A DNA stretch of 64,000 nt, from positions 1 through 64,000 of the forward strand of contig NZ_JAALGD010000001.1 in assembly GCF_011059135.1 (NCBI RefSeq), in the 5' to 3' direction. The position numbers were made by a program, and so were the translations under genes. Origin of the DNA: Brevibacillus sp. SYP-B805 (GTDB lineage Bacteria; Bacillota; Bacilli; Brevibacillales; Brevibacillaceae). Under the pieces are notes generated by a model that saw only the letters and a list, made by a program, of their open reading frames with translations, made no database searches and had not been told where the DNA came from. Position 1 is the stretch's first letter. Each line of letters opens with the position of its first letter. This document shows positions 18,171 to 26,942 of the stretch, piece after piece.

Positions 18171-18992
18171 ATGACTGTGTACTACCGTGACTTCAGCTTG
18201 CCGGAAACGGGCCTGTTAATCTATGAAAGCAAGCATCAAAACGGGGGACTTGTAGCGAAGCATCACCACAAAATCTACCAGATCCTCTATGCCATTGACG
18301 GCGCGGGAACGATCACCCTTGACGATAAAGCCCATCATTTTGGGCAAAATCAAATCTCCTACATTGTCCCTTTCACCAACCACTCGATTGAATCCCACTC
18401 CAAGTTGACCGTATTGGTATTATCCTTTCGGGAAGAATCCTTAACCTCGATGATAACCCCAGACTTCTTCCGCTTGTTAAAAAAAGAGTCATTCGTGCTT
18501 GGATTAAACCCGGTTGTGGCAAGTGACATCAAGCTTCACTTGAAAAAAATGCTGTTTGAGCAGCGGAATCAAGACCCGCTTTCCACCTACGCGATTCTCA
18601 ACTCTTTGATGAATGTATTGATTACGCTGGAACGAAGCAGGACAAGCGTTTCCTATACGGATGCCAACACGCTTCGTGCTGAGCGCATGCGTTCCTATCT
18701 GGAGACCCATTATTTCAGGGATATCACCACGAAGGATCTGGCTGCTCTGTTTGAGATCAGTGTCCGTTATGTGAATGAGATTTTCAAAGAACGATTCAAG
18801 ACGACGCCGATGCAATACTTAAACAATGTAAGAATCGAACGGGCGAAGGTGCTGTTGAGGGAGACAGACAAGGATATCGTCACGATCTGTTTTGAGGTTG
18901 GGTTTGAAAATATCTCTACCTTTTACCGCACATTCAAAAATGTGACGGGCATTTCGCCCAACAAATTTCGGGGGATGCATCCACTGTCTTGA
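18171..18992 (+). CDS. AraC-family transcriptional regulator with cupin sensor domain
   Basis: 273 residues. The N-terminal cupin fold is marked by HHHKIYQILYAI and GAGTITLDDKAHHF; the C-terminal ~100 residues are a double helix-turn-helix (DITTKDLAALFEISVRYVNE, then RIERAKVLLRETDKDIVTIC and ISTFYRTFKNVTGISPNKFR). The cupin half probably binds a sugar-like effector. It lies 115 bases upstream of the MFS transporter on the same strand and is the obvious candidate regulator of the transporter and the DUF993 operon. The start has GATGGGGTGA just upstream. Confidence 0.9.
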   Translation: MTVYYRDFSLPETGLLIYESKHQNGGLVAKHHHKIYQILYAIDGAGTITLDDKAHHFGQNQISYIVPFTNHSIESHSKLTVLVLSFREESLTSMITPDFFRLLKKESFVLGLNPVVASDIKLHLKKMLFEQRNQDPLSTYAILNSLMNVLITLERSRTSVSYTDANTLRAERMRSYLETHYFRDITTKDLAALFEISVRYVNEIFKERFKTTPMQYLNNVRIERAKVLLRETDKDIVTICFEVGFENISTFYRTFKNVTGISPNKFRGMHPLS

Positions 18993-19107
18993 TGCGGTTA
19001 TTTCTGATTTTGCGAGTTTAGTTCTTCTTTTGATAAGACAGAATTGCCGGTATTTTTATAAAATTTGGATGCGATGACAGCATTACCGTTTGGAAGGAGA
19101 TGAACGA

Positions 19108-20484
19108 ATGGAAGTTGCGAAACAAACGATGTTCCCGACAAAGCTGGAAGAAATTTCAGCACGGATTGAGCGTTTGCCGCTGACCAAATGGCAGGTAAAG
19201 GCACGGATGATTGTGGGGGCCGCCACCTTTTTCGATGCGTTCGATGCCCTGGCGATCGCCTATACGCTCCCGGTTTTGATCAAAGAGTTCTCCCTGAGCC
19301 CCGGACAGATCGGCATGGTCATTTCGATCGGTTTTCTGGGTCAACTCATCGGTGCGGTCACTTGCGGGCTCCTGGCAGAAAAAGTGGGCAGGCTGCGCAT
19401 GACCATATGGACCGTGTTGATTTACTCCATCATGAGTTTTCTGGTCGCAGCCTCATGGAGCTACGGGTCTTTGCTGTTGTTCCGATTTTTGCAGGGGATC
19501 GGCTTGGGAGGAGAGGTTCCGATTGCTGCGTCCTATATCAACGAGATCACGAAGGCGCAGAGGCGCGGGAAATTTGTCCTCTTGTATGAACTGATCTTCT
19601 CATTTGGACTGTTGGCGGTAGCGATCCTGAGTTATTTTATCGTTCCGGTTTTCGGCTGGCAATGGATTTTCATCATCGGTGGGCTCCCTGCCTTGTTGGT
19701 GCTGTATATGAGGCGGACGCTGCCCGAATCGCCGAGGTGGCTGGCGGAAGCAGGGAGAGAGAAGGAAGCCGAGGAAGCCATGGCCTATATTGAGAACCAG
19801 ATCCGCGCGCGGACCGGAAAGGAACTGCCCGAGCCGCACATCGTACCGATCAGGGAACATCAGCAGGCAACGCGTGTAAGCGAACTGTTCCAGGGCATCT
19901 ACCGGAAACGGACATTGGTCGTATGGTCCATCTGGTTTACCGCTTATCTTGCCTTTTATGGAGTGTCAACTTGGGTACCCTCCATCTTCAAGACGGTTTT
20001 CAATCTGTCGGTGGAACAATCCTTGCTGTATGGTCTCATCTTGATTTTAGCCGGAGTTGTAAGCGCATTCATTTGTGCGATCACGATAGATCAGGTCGGT
20101 CGGAAATTGTGGCTGGCCGGTTCGATGGTGTTTGGGGCCGTTTGCTTCCTGGTTCTGTGGCTCTTGGGGGCAACATCTGCAGGACAGGTGCTGCTGTGGG
20201 CATCATTGGGTTATGCTTGGGTGCAGATCGTCGCGATGGCGCTCTACCTTTATACGCCGGAGATTTACCCGACACGGATGCGGGCGTTGGGAACCAGTAT
20301 CGCAACTGCCTGGCTCCGACTGGCGTCCATCATCGGGCCGACGTTTGTGGGGTATATTTTATCGGACTCCTCGATCCCTTATGTTTTTCTGGGTTTCGGT
20401 ATCGTCGCCCTGATCGGGGGGATTCTATTCTGGCTGTTTGGGATTGAGACCAAGGAACAGCGGCTGGAAGAGATATCGCCGTAA
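19108..20484 (+). CDS. MFS transporter, sugar-porter-like
   Basis: 458 residues from ATG 19108, preceded by GGAAGGAGATGAACGA; an in-frame TTG at 19090 is less likely. Twelve membrane segments are recognisable. Loop 2-3 has the MFS signature (LAEKVGRLRM) and loop 8-9 its repeat (IDQVGRKLWLAG); PESPRWLAEAGR closes the first half as in the sugar-porter/AAHS families. It should import the substrate, a sugar, polyol or acid, of the adjacent catabolic operon. A terminator follows at 20513, so it is transcribed separately from the dehydrogenase operon. Confidence 0.85.
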   Translation: MEVAKQTMFPTKLEEISARIERLPLTKWQVKARMIVGAATFFDAFDALAIAYTLPVLIKEFSLSPGQIGMVISIGFLGQLIGAVTCGLLAEKVGRLRMTIWTVLIYSIMSFLVAASWSYGSLLLFRFLQGIGLGGEVPIAASYINEITKAQRRGKFVLLYELIFSFGLLAVAILSYFIVPVFGWQWIFIIGGLPALLVLYMRRTLPESPRWLAEAGREKEAEEAMAYIENQIRARTGKELPEPHIVPIREHQQATRVSELFQGIYRKRTLVVWSIWFTAYLAFYGVSTWVPSIFKTVFNLSVEQSLLYGLILILAGVVSAFICAITIDQVGRKLWLAGSMVFGAVCFLVLWLLGATSAGQVLLWASLGYAWVQIVAMALYLYTPEIYPTRMRALGTSIATAWLRLASIIGPTFVGYILSDSSIPYVFLGFGIVALIGGILFWLFGIETKEQRLEEISP

Positions 20485-20512
20485 GAACATCTGTACCAAT
20501 AGCAGGCAGGAA

Positions 20513-20548
20513 AGAGAGGCAGGCGAAGCAGATCAGCCTCTCTTTTTT
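20513..20548 (+). terminator. Intrinsic terminator of the MFS gene
   Basis: AGAGAGGC (20513-20520) pairs with GCCTCTCT (20536-20543), followed by a T-run to 20548. Confidence 0.88.
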
Positions 20549-20621
20549 CGCCGTCTTGTCGAACTCAAAAGAAGACTTCCGATTTTCGGAATGCACTTCC
20601 ATGTTTCGTAAGACGCAAATT

Positions 20622-20651
20622 TTGAAATTTTGTACAGTTTGATCATATATA
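20622..20651 (+). promoter_or_regulatory. Candidate sigma-A promoter of the DUF993 operon
   Basis: TTGAAA at 20622-20627 and TATATA at 20646-20651, 18 bases apart, sit 25 bases upstream of the dehydrogenase start. The preceding gene is closed by a terminator, so a promoter is expected here. Confidence 0.5.
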
Positions 20652-20675
20652 TTCCCTCATGGAAGGAGAAATCAT

Positions 20676-21827
20676 ATGGCATTGCACAAGTTGGGCATTA
20701 TCATGAATGGCGTAACCGGTCGGATGGGCACCAATCAGCATCTGATCCGCTCGATCGTTGCGATCCGGAATCAAGGAGGCGTTTCTCTGCCGAACGGGGA
20801 TGTGATCATGCCAGACCCGATTCTGGTCGGAAGAAACGAAAACAAGCTGCAGGCATTAGCGGAGGCGCACAACCTTACGCGCTACAGCACCAATCTGGAG
20901 GAGTGTTTGGCAGACCCGTACAACGTCATCTATTTTGACTCGCAGACGACGGACCGTCGGGCAGAAGGCATTCGCAAAGCAATCGCAGCAGGAAAACACA
21001 TATACTGTGAAAAGCCGACCGCATCCAATCTGGAAGATTCTCTCGAGCTGGCCCGAATGGCTCGTGAAGCGGGTGTCAAAAACGGTGTCGTGCAGGATAA
21101 GCTGTTCCTGCCCGGGCTCCTGAAGTTGAAGCGGCTTGTGGATTCCGGCTTCTTTGGGCGTATCTTGTCCGTCAACATGCAGTTTGGCTATTGGGTGTTT
21201 GAAGGGGATTGGCAGCCCGGCCAGCGGCCTTCCTGGAATTATCGGGCGGAAGATGGCGGCGGCATTATCTTGGATATGTTCCCCCACTGGAGATATGTGT
21301 TGGACAATCTGTTCGGAGAGGTTCGCGCCCTCTCTTGTCTCGGTGTCACCCACATTCCCCAGCGCGTGGACGAAAAGGGAGAACCGTATGCATGCACAGC
21401 GGAGGATGCGGCATATGCCACGTTTGAGCTGGAGGGAGGAATCATCGTGCATGTCAACTCTTCCTGGGCCGTACGGGTCAACAGGGAAGATCTGCTGACG
21501 ATACAGGTAGATGGAACTGAGGGAAGCGCCGTAGCGGGACTTCGTGATTGCAAGGTTCAGCATCGGGTGAACACGCCCAAACCAGTATGGAACCCGGACA
21601 TACCGAACCCGTTCAACTTCTTCGAGCAGTGGCAGCAGGTGCCGGACAATCAGGTCTTCGACAATGCGTTCAAGATTCAGTGGGAGATGTTTCTCAAGCA
21701 TGTGGCAGCGGATACACCGTTCCCCTGGGATCTGCTGGAGGGCGCCAAGGGTACCCAATTGGCTGAGTTGGGGCTTTTATCCTGGCGTGAGCGCCGCTGG
21801 GTTGATGTACCCAGGCTGGAAGTATAG
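20676..21827 (+). CDS. Gfo/Idh/MocA-family NAD(P)-dependent dehydrogenase
   Basis: 383 residues. The Rossmann start is GIIMNGVTGRMGTNQ. The family signature CEKPTA is at about 110-115, with the Lys of EKP expected to take part in hydride transfer. The C-terminal half has the substrate-domain pattern DGGGIILDMFPHWRYVLD, where the His is the usual catalytic base. Such enzymes oxidise a sugar or inositol hydroxyl to a ketone. It is the first gene of a four-gene set with spacings of 11-25 bases. The start follows GGAAGGAG. The substrate is unknown. Confidence 0.9.
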   Translation: MALHKLGIIMNGVTGRMGTNQHLIRSIVAIRNQGGVSLPNGDVIMPDPILVGRNENKLQALAEAHNLTRYSTNLEECLADPYNVIYFDSQTTDRRAEGIRKAIAAGKHIYCEKPTASNLEDSLELARMAREAGVKNGVVQDKLFLPGLLKLKRLVDSGFFGRILSVNMQFGYWVFEGDWQPGQRPSWNYRAEDGGGIILDMFPHWRYVLDNLFGEVRALSCLGVTHIPQRVDEKGEPYACTAEDAAYATFELEGGIIVHVNSSWAVRVNREDLLTIQVDGTEGSAVAGLRDCKVQHRVNTPKPVWNPDIPNPFNFFEQWQQVPDNQVFDNAFKIQWEMFLKHVAADTPFPWDLLEGAKGTQLAELGLLSWRERRWVDVPRLEV

Positions 21828-21838
21828 GGGGGAGAGGC

Positions 21839-23002
21839 ATGTCTCGAGAATTGACATTACCACGTAAGGATGGCTCGCTATTCACCTATGTTCCTGGAAA
21901 TGGTCCATCCTATGATGTTCCGTCAGGGAAACCGCGCAGCCGAACAGCTTTTGCAGCGGCCCACGTAGTATGCGATCCCTTGGCGGACACCGACCCGCTT
22001 CACCAGTCCCGGATTGATTGGAACGCGACCATGCAGTATCGTCATTATCTGTGGTCGCTTGGGTTTTCGGTAGCGGAGGCGATGGATACGGCCCAGCGCG
22101 GGATGGGGCTTACGTGGCAGCACGCGAAGGAATTGATCAGTCACTCCATCGAGGAAGCTCGAGCTGTCGGAGGTCATATCGCTTGCGGGGCGGGCACGGA
22201 TCAGTTGACACCGGGAGCACAGGTGACATTGGACGATGTGGAAGCTGCCTATGAGGAGCAGTGTTCCTTCATAGAGGCGAAGGGCGGTCAAATCATCCTG
22301 ATGGCAAGCCGGGCTTTGGCAGCATGTGCGAGACGACCGGATGATTACGAACGAGTATATGGTAAAATCCTGCGTCAGGTATCCCGCCCGGTGATCCTGC
22401 ACTGGTTGGGCGACATGTTCGACCCTGCGCTGAAAGGGTACTGGGGATATGAGGATGTCGATGCTGCGATGACGGTTTGTCTGCGGATCATTCGTACCCA
22501 CCGCGACAAAGTGGATGGCATCAAAATCTCGCTGTTGGACGCAGAAAAAGAGATTACGATGAGGCGTCTTCTGCCTGAGAACGTCAAGATGTACACCGGG
22601 GATGACTTTCACTATCCAGCCTTGATACGCGGCGATGAGCATGGATACAGCCACGCGCTGCTCGGTATCTTTGACGCGATCGCCCCCGCCGCTGCCGCTG
22701 CGCTCCATGCCTTGGATGAGGGGGATACAAACCGGTACGATGCGATTATGGAGAGCACCGTACCGTTATCCAGGCACATTTTCCAGAAGCCGACCTATGC
22801 CTATAAGACAGGGATCGTATTTCTGGCGTATCTGAACGGCCACCAGTCTCATTTTCGCATGATCGGCGGGGCGGAAGGAGCACGTTCCGTTGTTCATCTA
22901 TCCGAAATCTTTGTCCTTGCCGACCAGGCCGGGCTGCTGCGTGATCCCGAACTGGCAAGCGAGCGCATGCGCCTCGTACTTGCGCTCGCAGGCATCAGGT
23001 AG
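21839..23002 (+). CDS. DUF993 family protein, dihydrodipicolinate synthase/aldolase-like
   Basis: 387 residues. The core looks like a class I aldolase TIM barrel: VDGIKISLLDAEKE at about 226-239 carries a Lys where DHDPS-family enzymes form a Schiff base (compare GIKE), and HWLGDMFDPALKGYWG precedes it. A role in C-C cleavage or formation on a keto-sugar product is inferred from the fold and from a downstream glycerate kinase. It starts 11 bases after the dehydrogenase with GGGGGAGAGG, so the two are co-translated. I know of no experimentally defined reaction for this family. Confidence 0.8.
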   Translation: MSRELTLPRKDGSLFTYVPGNGPSYDVPSGKPRSRTAFAAAHVVCDPLADTDPLHQSRIDWNATMQYRHYLWSLGFSVAEAMDTAQRGMGLTWQHAKELISHSIEEARAVGGHIACGAGTDQLTPGAQVTLDDVEAAYEEQCSFIEAKGGQIILMASRALAACARRPDDYERVYGKILRQVSRPVILHWLGDMFDPALKGYWGYEDVDAAMTVCLRIIRTHRDKVDGIKISLLDAEKEITMRRLLPENVKMYTGDDFHYPALIRGDEHGYSHALLGIFDAIAPAAAAALHALDEGDTNRYDAIMESTVPLSRHIFQKPTYAYKTGIVFLAYLNGHQSHFRMIGGAEGARSVVHLSEIFVLADQAGLLRDPELASERMRLVLALAGIR

Positions 23003-23012
23003 GAGGGATCGT

Positions 23013-23834
23013 ATGGAAAAGCTGCAAACGATTGAGCGCCTGAGCTTAAATCAGATCACGACTGAGAATTGGAGCCTGCCCGAAGCGGTGAAAGGATGCG
23101 TCCGGGCAGAGATTCCCTGGATCAGTCTATGGCGGCATAAGATCGCCGAGACGGGGCTGGCAGAGAGCAAAAAGCTGGTGCGCGAGGCAGGGCTTCGTGT
23201 CTCGAGTGTCTGCCGGGGAGGAATGTTTCCGGCTGGAAGTGTGTCCGAACGCCAAAAAAAATTGGACGATAATCGCCGTGCGGTGGATGAAGCGGCGGAA
23301 TTGGAAGCTGAGGTTCTTGTCCTCGTATGTGGGCCTGCCCCGGACAAGGATATCGAGAGTGCCCGGAAATGGGTGGAGGAAGGAATCGAACAGCTGGTGC
23401 CATACGCAAAATCGTGTGGTGTCCGGTTGGGGATCGAGCCGCTCCATCCGATGTACGCTGCGGAACGGTCGGTTGTTGTGACCCTGGCCCAAGCAATTGA
23501 TCTGGCCGAGCGATACAGCCCGTCGGATGTTGGGGTTATCGTGGATGTCTTCCATGTGTGGTGGGATCCGGATCTGTATAACCAGATCACCCGTGCGAGC
23601 GGTCGTATCCTGGGATTTCACGTCTCGGACTGGATTGTCCCAACCCCGGATCTGCTGATGGCGAGGGGAATGATGGGAGATGGGGTCATTGAAATACGCC
23701 GCATCCGTCAGGCGGTTGAAGCTGCCGGCTATGCGGGCCCGATCGAGGTGGAGATCTTTAATCGGGCGATCTGGGAGCAGCCTGGTGACGAGGTTCTCGC
23801 CATGATGAAAGAACGTTATCTGCAGCATGTGTAA
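23013..23834 (+). CDS. Sugar phosphate isomerase/epimerase family protein (AP endonuclease 2-type TIM barrel)
   Basis: 273 residues from ATG 23013, preceded by TAGGAGGGATCGT; the open frame extends upstream into the DUF993 gene but without a ribosome site. Metal-ligand positions of the xylose-isomerase-like barrel are visible: E in RLGIEPLHP, D/H in VIVDVFHVWWDPD, H in ILGFHVSDW, and E in IEVEIFN. It probably isomerises, epimerises or eliminates the keto-sugar made by the dehydrogenase. It is the third gene of the operon, 10 bases after the DUF993 gene. Confidence 0.85.
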   Translation: MEKLQTIERLSLNQITTENWSLPEAVKGCVRAEIPWISLWRHKIAETGLAESKKLVREAGLRVSSVCRGGMFPAGSVSERQKKLDDNRRAVDEAAELEAEVLVLVCGPAPDKDIESARKWVEEGIEQLVPYAKSCGVRLGIEPLHPMYAAERSVVVTLAQAIDLAERYSPSDVGVIVDVFHVWWDPDLYNQITRASGRILGFHVSDWIVPTPDLLMARGMMGDGVIEIRRIRQAVEAAGYAGPIEVEIFNRAIWEQPGDEVLAMMKERYLQHV

Positions 23835-23858
23835 GAAATAGGAAAGGGGGTGGCCAAC

Positions 23859-24986
23859 GTGAAGATCGTCATTGCTCCCGATTCCTTCAAAGGCAGCGTG
23901 TCGGCAACAGAGGCGGCTCTTGCCATTGAAAAGGGGATACGAAACTATCTGCCTCAGGCCGAGACGGTATTGGTTCCTGTCGCCGACGGGGGAGAGGGGA
24001 CGATGGAGAGTCTGGTAGCTGCAACACAGGGGAAAAAGGTACCAGTGAAGGTAATGGGGCCGTTGCACACCCCTGTCAACGCCGCGTATGGTGTACTGGG
24101 CGACGGAAGAACCTGTGTGATCGAAATGGCGTCAGCCGCAGGCATGTACCTGGTACCTGAAGAGCGGAGAAATCCGTTGGTCACCACCACCTATGGCATG
24201 GGTCAGATGATCAGGAAAGCGCTGGATGAGGGCTATCGCCAATTTATTCTTGCGATCGGGGGCAGTGCAACCAATGACGGCGGTATCGGCATGCTGCAGG
24301 CACTGGGGATGAAGCTGCTCGATGACTCCGGAAAATGTGTGGGGGTCGGAGGGCAGGAGCTTCTGAGGATCGCCCGCATCGATGACAGTGATTGGGATAA
24401 ACGCATCGCCGAATCCACATTTCTCATCGCAAGCGATGTGCAAAATCCTCTGGTTGGAGAGAATGGAGCCAGCCGCGTGTTTGGGCCGCAGAAGGGGGCC
24501 ACGCCGGAAATGGTGGATCTGCTGGACAGAGGATTGCGTCATTGGGCTGACCTGGTCGATGACAAGACGGGAATCCGCCTGCACGATCTGCCAGGTGCGG
24601 GTGCAGCGGGCGGGACTGGCGGCGCGTTACTGGCCTTTTTTCCCGCCGTCAGGAAGCGGGGGATCGATGTCGTCATGGAGTATGCGGGATTGAGAGAAGC
24701 TCTGCGAAGTGCCGACGTGGTCATAACGGGAGAGGGACGGATCGATTTCCAGACAGCTTACGGGAAGACGCCGATGGGCGTGGCGCAGGAAGCAAAAAGG
24801 CTGGGCATCCCCGTCATCGCGCTGGCTGGTTCAATCGGCAAGGGGATCGATACCCTTTATCAGTATGGCATTACCAGCGTTCACAGCATCGTAAACGGAC
24901 CGATGAGCATCGAGGAAGCCATGGTAAGAGCGGCTGAACTATTGGAGCAAAAAGCGGAACAGGTGATCCGCACGATATTTCAGTGA
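23859..24986 (+). CDS. Glycerate kinase (type II, GarK/GlxK family)
   Basis: 375 residues. The GTG at 23859 is preferred because it yields MKIVIAPDSFKGS, the family's usual beginning, 8 bases after AAAGGGGG; a GTG at 23850 lies inside the ribosome site. Conserved blocks are VADGGEGTME, AIGGSATNDGGIGML at about 133, and TGEGRIDFQT near the end. The enzyme makes 2- or 3-phosphoglycerate from glycerate with ATP. As the last operon gene it implies that the pathway releases glycerate or tartronate semialdehyde-type C3 units. Confidence 0.92.
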   Translation: MKIVIAPDSFKGSVSATEAALAIEKGIRNYLPQAETVLVPVADGGEGTMESLVAATQGKKVPVKVMGPLHTPVNAAYGVLGDGRTCVIEMASAAGMYLVPEERRNPLVTTTYGMGQMIRKALDEGYRQFILAIGGSATNDGGIGMLQALGMKLLDDSGKCVGVGGQELLRIARIDDSDWDKRIAESTFLIASDVQNPLVGENGASRVFGPQKGATPEMVDLLDRGLRHWADLVDDKTGIRLHDLPGAGAAGGTGGALLAFFPAVRKRGIDVVMEYAGLREALRSADVVITGEGRIDFQTAYGKTPMGVAQEAKRLGIPVIALAGSIGKGIDTLYQYGITSVHSIVNGPMSIEEAMVRAAELLEQKAEQVIRTIFQ

Positions 24987-25138
24987 AAAAACGGGTTCAA
25001 ACATCTATATGATTTCCACTTTCGCACATTGAATATCTATGCCAATTCTCACGGAGCAAAACTTGACTAATTACGGCTTTTTAGATAGGATTTCTTATAC
25101 ATTTTTTTACATAACCCGCTTTTTTAACTGGAGGTGAA

Positions 25139-25948
25139 ATGGTGGAATTTGCATTTGACCATCTGGTTCATTTCGTTAACGATCCCAAACGGGCTGCTCA
25201 GTTAATGAGAGAGTCCGGGCTTCATGCCGTAGAAGGGGGGCGGCATACCCAGTGGGGCTCGTATAACTCCCTTTGCTACTTCGACTTAAGCTACATCGAA
25301 TTTTTGGGATTGGATAACCCGGGGCTGGCCAAACAGGTGGCAGACAACGATTTGATCAGGCAGGCGACACGGGAGCTTCCGGCAAGAGAGGGCTTGGCTC
25401 GCATCGCGATCAGAACCGGAAATATCGATGAGGCGGCTGAACGCATACGCGTGCTTGGGTTTCGCGTAACCGGTCCGTTTCCCGGCAGCCGAACGCGCGA
25501 TGACGGCACCGTAATCAATTGGTCCATGTTTTTTATCAGGGATGAAGGTTCAGAGCTTCCCCTGCCCTTTGTGATCCAATGGGGACAAAGCGATCAGGAA
25601 AGGCGAAAAGATCTGGAGCAGCGCGGTGTCATCCGTGCACATCGGCTGGGGCAAATTTCTCTCAATCAAGTTGCGTTTGCCGTGCGCGATCTAGAGCGGA
25701 CGGTTCAAACATGGGGTCGGTTGTTTGAACTTGAACAGGGTGAGGCGTTTTTCGATCCAACTATGAATGCAGAATGCAGAATACTTAAACTGCGCGGAGG
25801 GGATTTGCTGTTTTGCCGCCCTGTCGGTGAAGGGGTGGTTTCGCAGGTGTTGCACGCCGCAGGAGAACGACCTTTCCTGGTCCAACTAACAGGTGCGGCA
25901 AACTCGCAAACGTTGAATCTCTTCGGCGGCATGTATCAATGCACATAA
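25139..25948 (+). CDS. VOC/glyoxalase-like domain protein (Glyoxalase_3 type)
   Basis: 269 residues. It starts FAFDHLVHFVNDPKRAAQLM (residues 4-23), with further strands WGSYNSLCYFDLSYIEFLG, typical of the large glyoxalase-like family (PF13468 type). A second, weaker vicinal-oxygen-chelate repeat begins at LNQVAFAVRDLERTVQTWG. A metal-dependent enzyme or binding protein; the substrate is unknown. It stands 150 bases after glycerate kinase behind its own GGAGGTG site and converges on another VOC gene. Confidence 0.8.
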   Translation: MVEFAFDHLVHFVNDPKRAAQLMRESGLHAVEGGRHTQWGSYNSLCYFDLSYIEFLGLDNPGLAKQVADNDLIRQATRELPAREGLARIAIRTGNIDEAAERIRVLGFRVTGPFPGSRTRDDGTVINWSMFFIRDEGSELPLPFVIQWGQSDQERRKDLEQRGVIRAHRLGQISLNQVAFAVRDLERTVQTWGRLFELEQGEAFFDPTMNAECRILKLRGGDLLFCRPVGEGVVSQVLHAAGERPFLVQLTGAANSQTLNLFGGMYQCT

Positions 25949-26002
25949 ATATTCGTCATTCAAACAAATTTCCTGTAAAGGAGCAACTGGAAATGAGGAA
26001 AG

Positions 26003-26040
26003 ATCGTTAATGCCCTTCCAAGCAGAAGGGCATTAACGAT
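26003..26040. terminator. Perfect 15-bp hairpin between convergent VOC genes
   Basis: ATCGTTAATGCCCTT (26003-26017) is exactly complementary to AAGGGCATTAACGAT (26026-26040) around an 8-base loop. It lacks a clear T-run, but placed between two convergent stops it probably ends transcription from both sides. Confidence 0.6.
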
Positions 26041-26129
26041 TCGTCCAGAATTTCAAGAAGTTCCTTTAAAGCATTTTCACGAACGCTTTGGCGGTTTCTT
26101 TTTGCATGTTGGGCCCGGGGAGCTTGCGG

Positions 26130-26513
26130 CTATCTTTGGAAAAACTCGATCCATTCCTGCTCGGGACCATAAATGAAGAAATAACGGTATCCGTTCGGGA
26201 GCGTGGTGATTTCCTGATCGATAAACGTTACTTCGAGTTGCTTCAACCGATTCCATTCGGCTTCAATATCGGGAACGTTGACGGCAAAGTGATGCACTTT
26301 TCCTTCTGCAGGAAGCTGATCGTTGTAGCCTTGAATCAACTCGATTTCAGTTTCGTCTTCGCCGTGGAAGCCGAGGAAGGCCAATTCAAAAATACCGTTG
26401 GTGTGCGTTAACCTTCCCTTCAGTTCAAGACCAACAATTTCGGTGTAAAACTTCAGGGTGGCTTCAAGATCCTTCACAATAACGCCTACATGATCGATTC
26501 TTTTTTTGGACAT
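26130..26513 (-). CDS. VOC (glyoxalase/bleomycin-resistance fold) family protein
   Basis: 127 residues from ATG 26513, which has AAAGGAGG 8-9 bases upstream; a longer frame to 26591 has none. Sequence features are RIDHVGVIVKDLEATLKFY, LKGRLTHTNGIFELAFLG, VHHFAVNVPDIEAEW and GPEQEWIEFFQ. The first His, the Glu of ETEIEL, the VHHFA His and the final Glu are the four metal-ligand positions of lactoylglutathione-lyase-like proteins. The substrate is unknown. The 5' leader contains a terminator-like hairpin. Confidence 0.88.
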   Translation of the reverse strand: MSKKRIDHVGVIVKDLEATLKFYTEIVGLELKGRLTHTNGIFELAFLGFHGEDETEIELIQGYNDQLPAEGKVHHFAVNVPDIEAEWNRLKQLEVTFIDQEITTLPNGYRYFFIYGPEQEWIEFFQR

Positions 26514-26533
26514 TGTACATGCCTCCTTTAAAG

Positions 26534-26580
26534 ATAGAAAAAGCATCCGGTCCCAGCTTGACGGGCATACAGATGCTTTT
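26534..26580 (-). promoter_or_regulatory. Leader hairpin/terminator upstream of the small VOC gene
   Basis: On the minus strand AAAAGCATC (26580-26572) pairs with GATGCTTTT (26547-26539) across a 24-base loop with an inner CCC/GGG, followed by TTCT. It precedes the ribosome site by only about 10 bases. This looks like a transcription attenuator in the gene's own 5' UTR. Confidence 0.5.
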
Positions 26581-26690
26581 GGTTTGTCCAATCAGCATAT
26601 CATATGAATTTTTTATAGATTCATCCTAATCAATCAATTCCGGGTTGTCAAGTAGGTTAATCTCGCCCTGCTGATCGCGCAAACAAACGA

Positions 26691-26718
26691 TTGACAACGG
26701 TATGCCAGGCAATATAAT
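26691..26718 (+). promoter_or_regulatory. Strong sigma-A promoter of the ABC importer operon
   Basis: Perfect TTGACA (26691-26696), 16-base spacer, perfect TATAAT (26713-26718). Confidence 0.85.
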
Positions 26719-26728
26719 GATAATTAAT

Positions 26729-26750
26729 ATCCGACCAATTGAGTAGGAAT
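26729..26750 (+). promoter_or_regulatory. Imperfect dyad at the predicted transcription start (operator candidate)
   Basis: ATCCGAC-CAATTGA-GTAGGAAT: TCCGAC and GTAGGA are inverted repeats with one mismatch, 11-32 bases after the -10 box. A repressor bound here would block initiation. The TTCC/GGAA-type halves recall Rrf2-family (CymR-like) sites, but that is only an impression. Confidence 0.45.
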
Positions 26751-26786
26751 AAAAATAACGGTTAGCTGACTGGACAGCCGGAAGCT

Positions 26787-26830
26787 CCATGAACGTTTGC
26801 TTCGCATACGCTCATGGGGTTTTATTTTTT
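26787..26830 (+). terminator. Terminator hairpin in the leader of the ABC operon
   Basis: CCATGAaCGT (26787-26796) pairs with ACGcTCATGG (26808-26817), followed by TTTTATTTTTT. It lies about 100 bases after the promoter and 112 bases before the first gene, so it would either make a short RNA or act as an attenuator. Confidence 0.75.
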
Positions 26831-26942
26831 CATAAAAGGCAAGGAGGGCGTTTTAACAGCAATTTCAAAGAGTTTCAGCGGTCCTAGGAGCAGCCTATGA
26901 GCAAAAAAACAAAAGGAGAAAGCAGAAAGAGAGGGTTGACAG

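Noticed and set aside
26731..26800. Known riboswitch (SAM, T-box or fluoride) in the ABC leader
   Set aside because: None of the conserved core motifs of those classes is readable; only a dyad and a terminator are supported.
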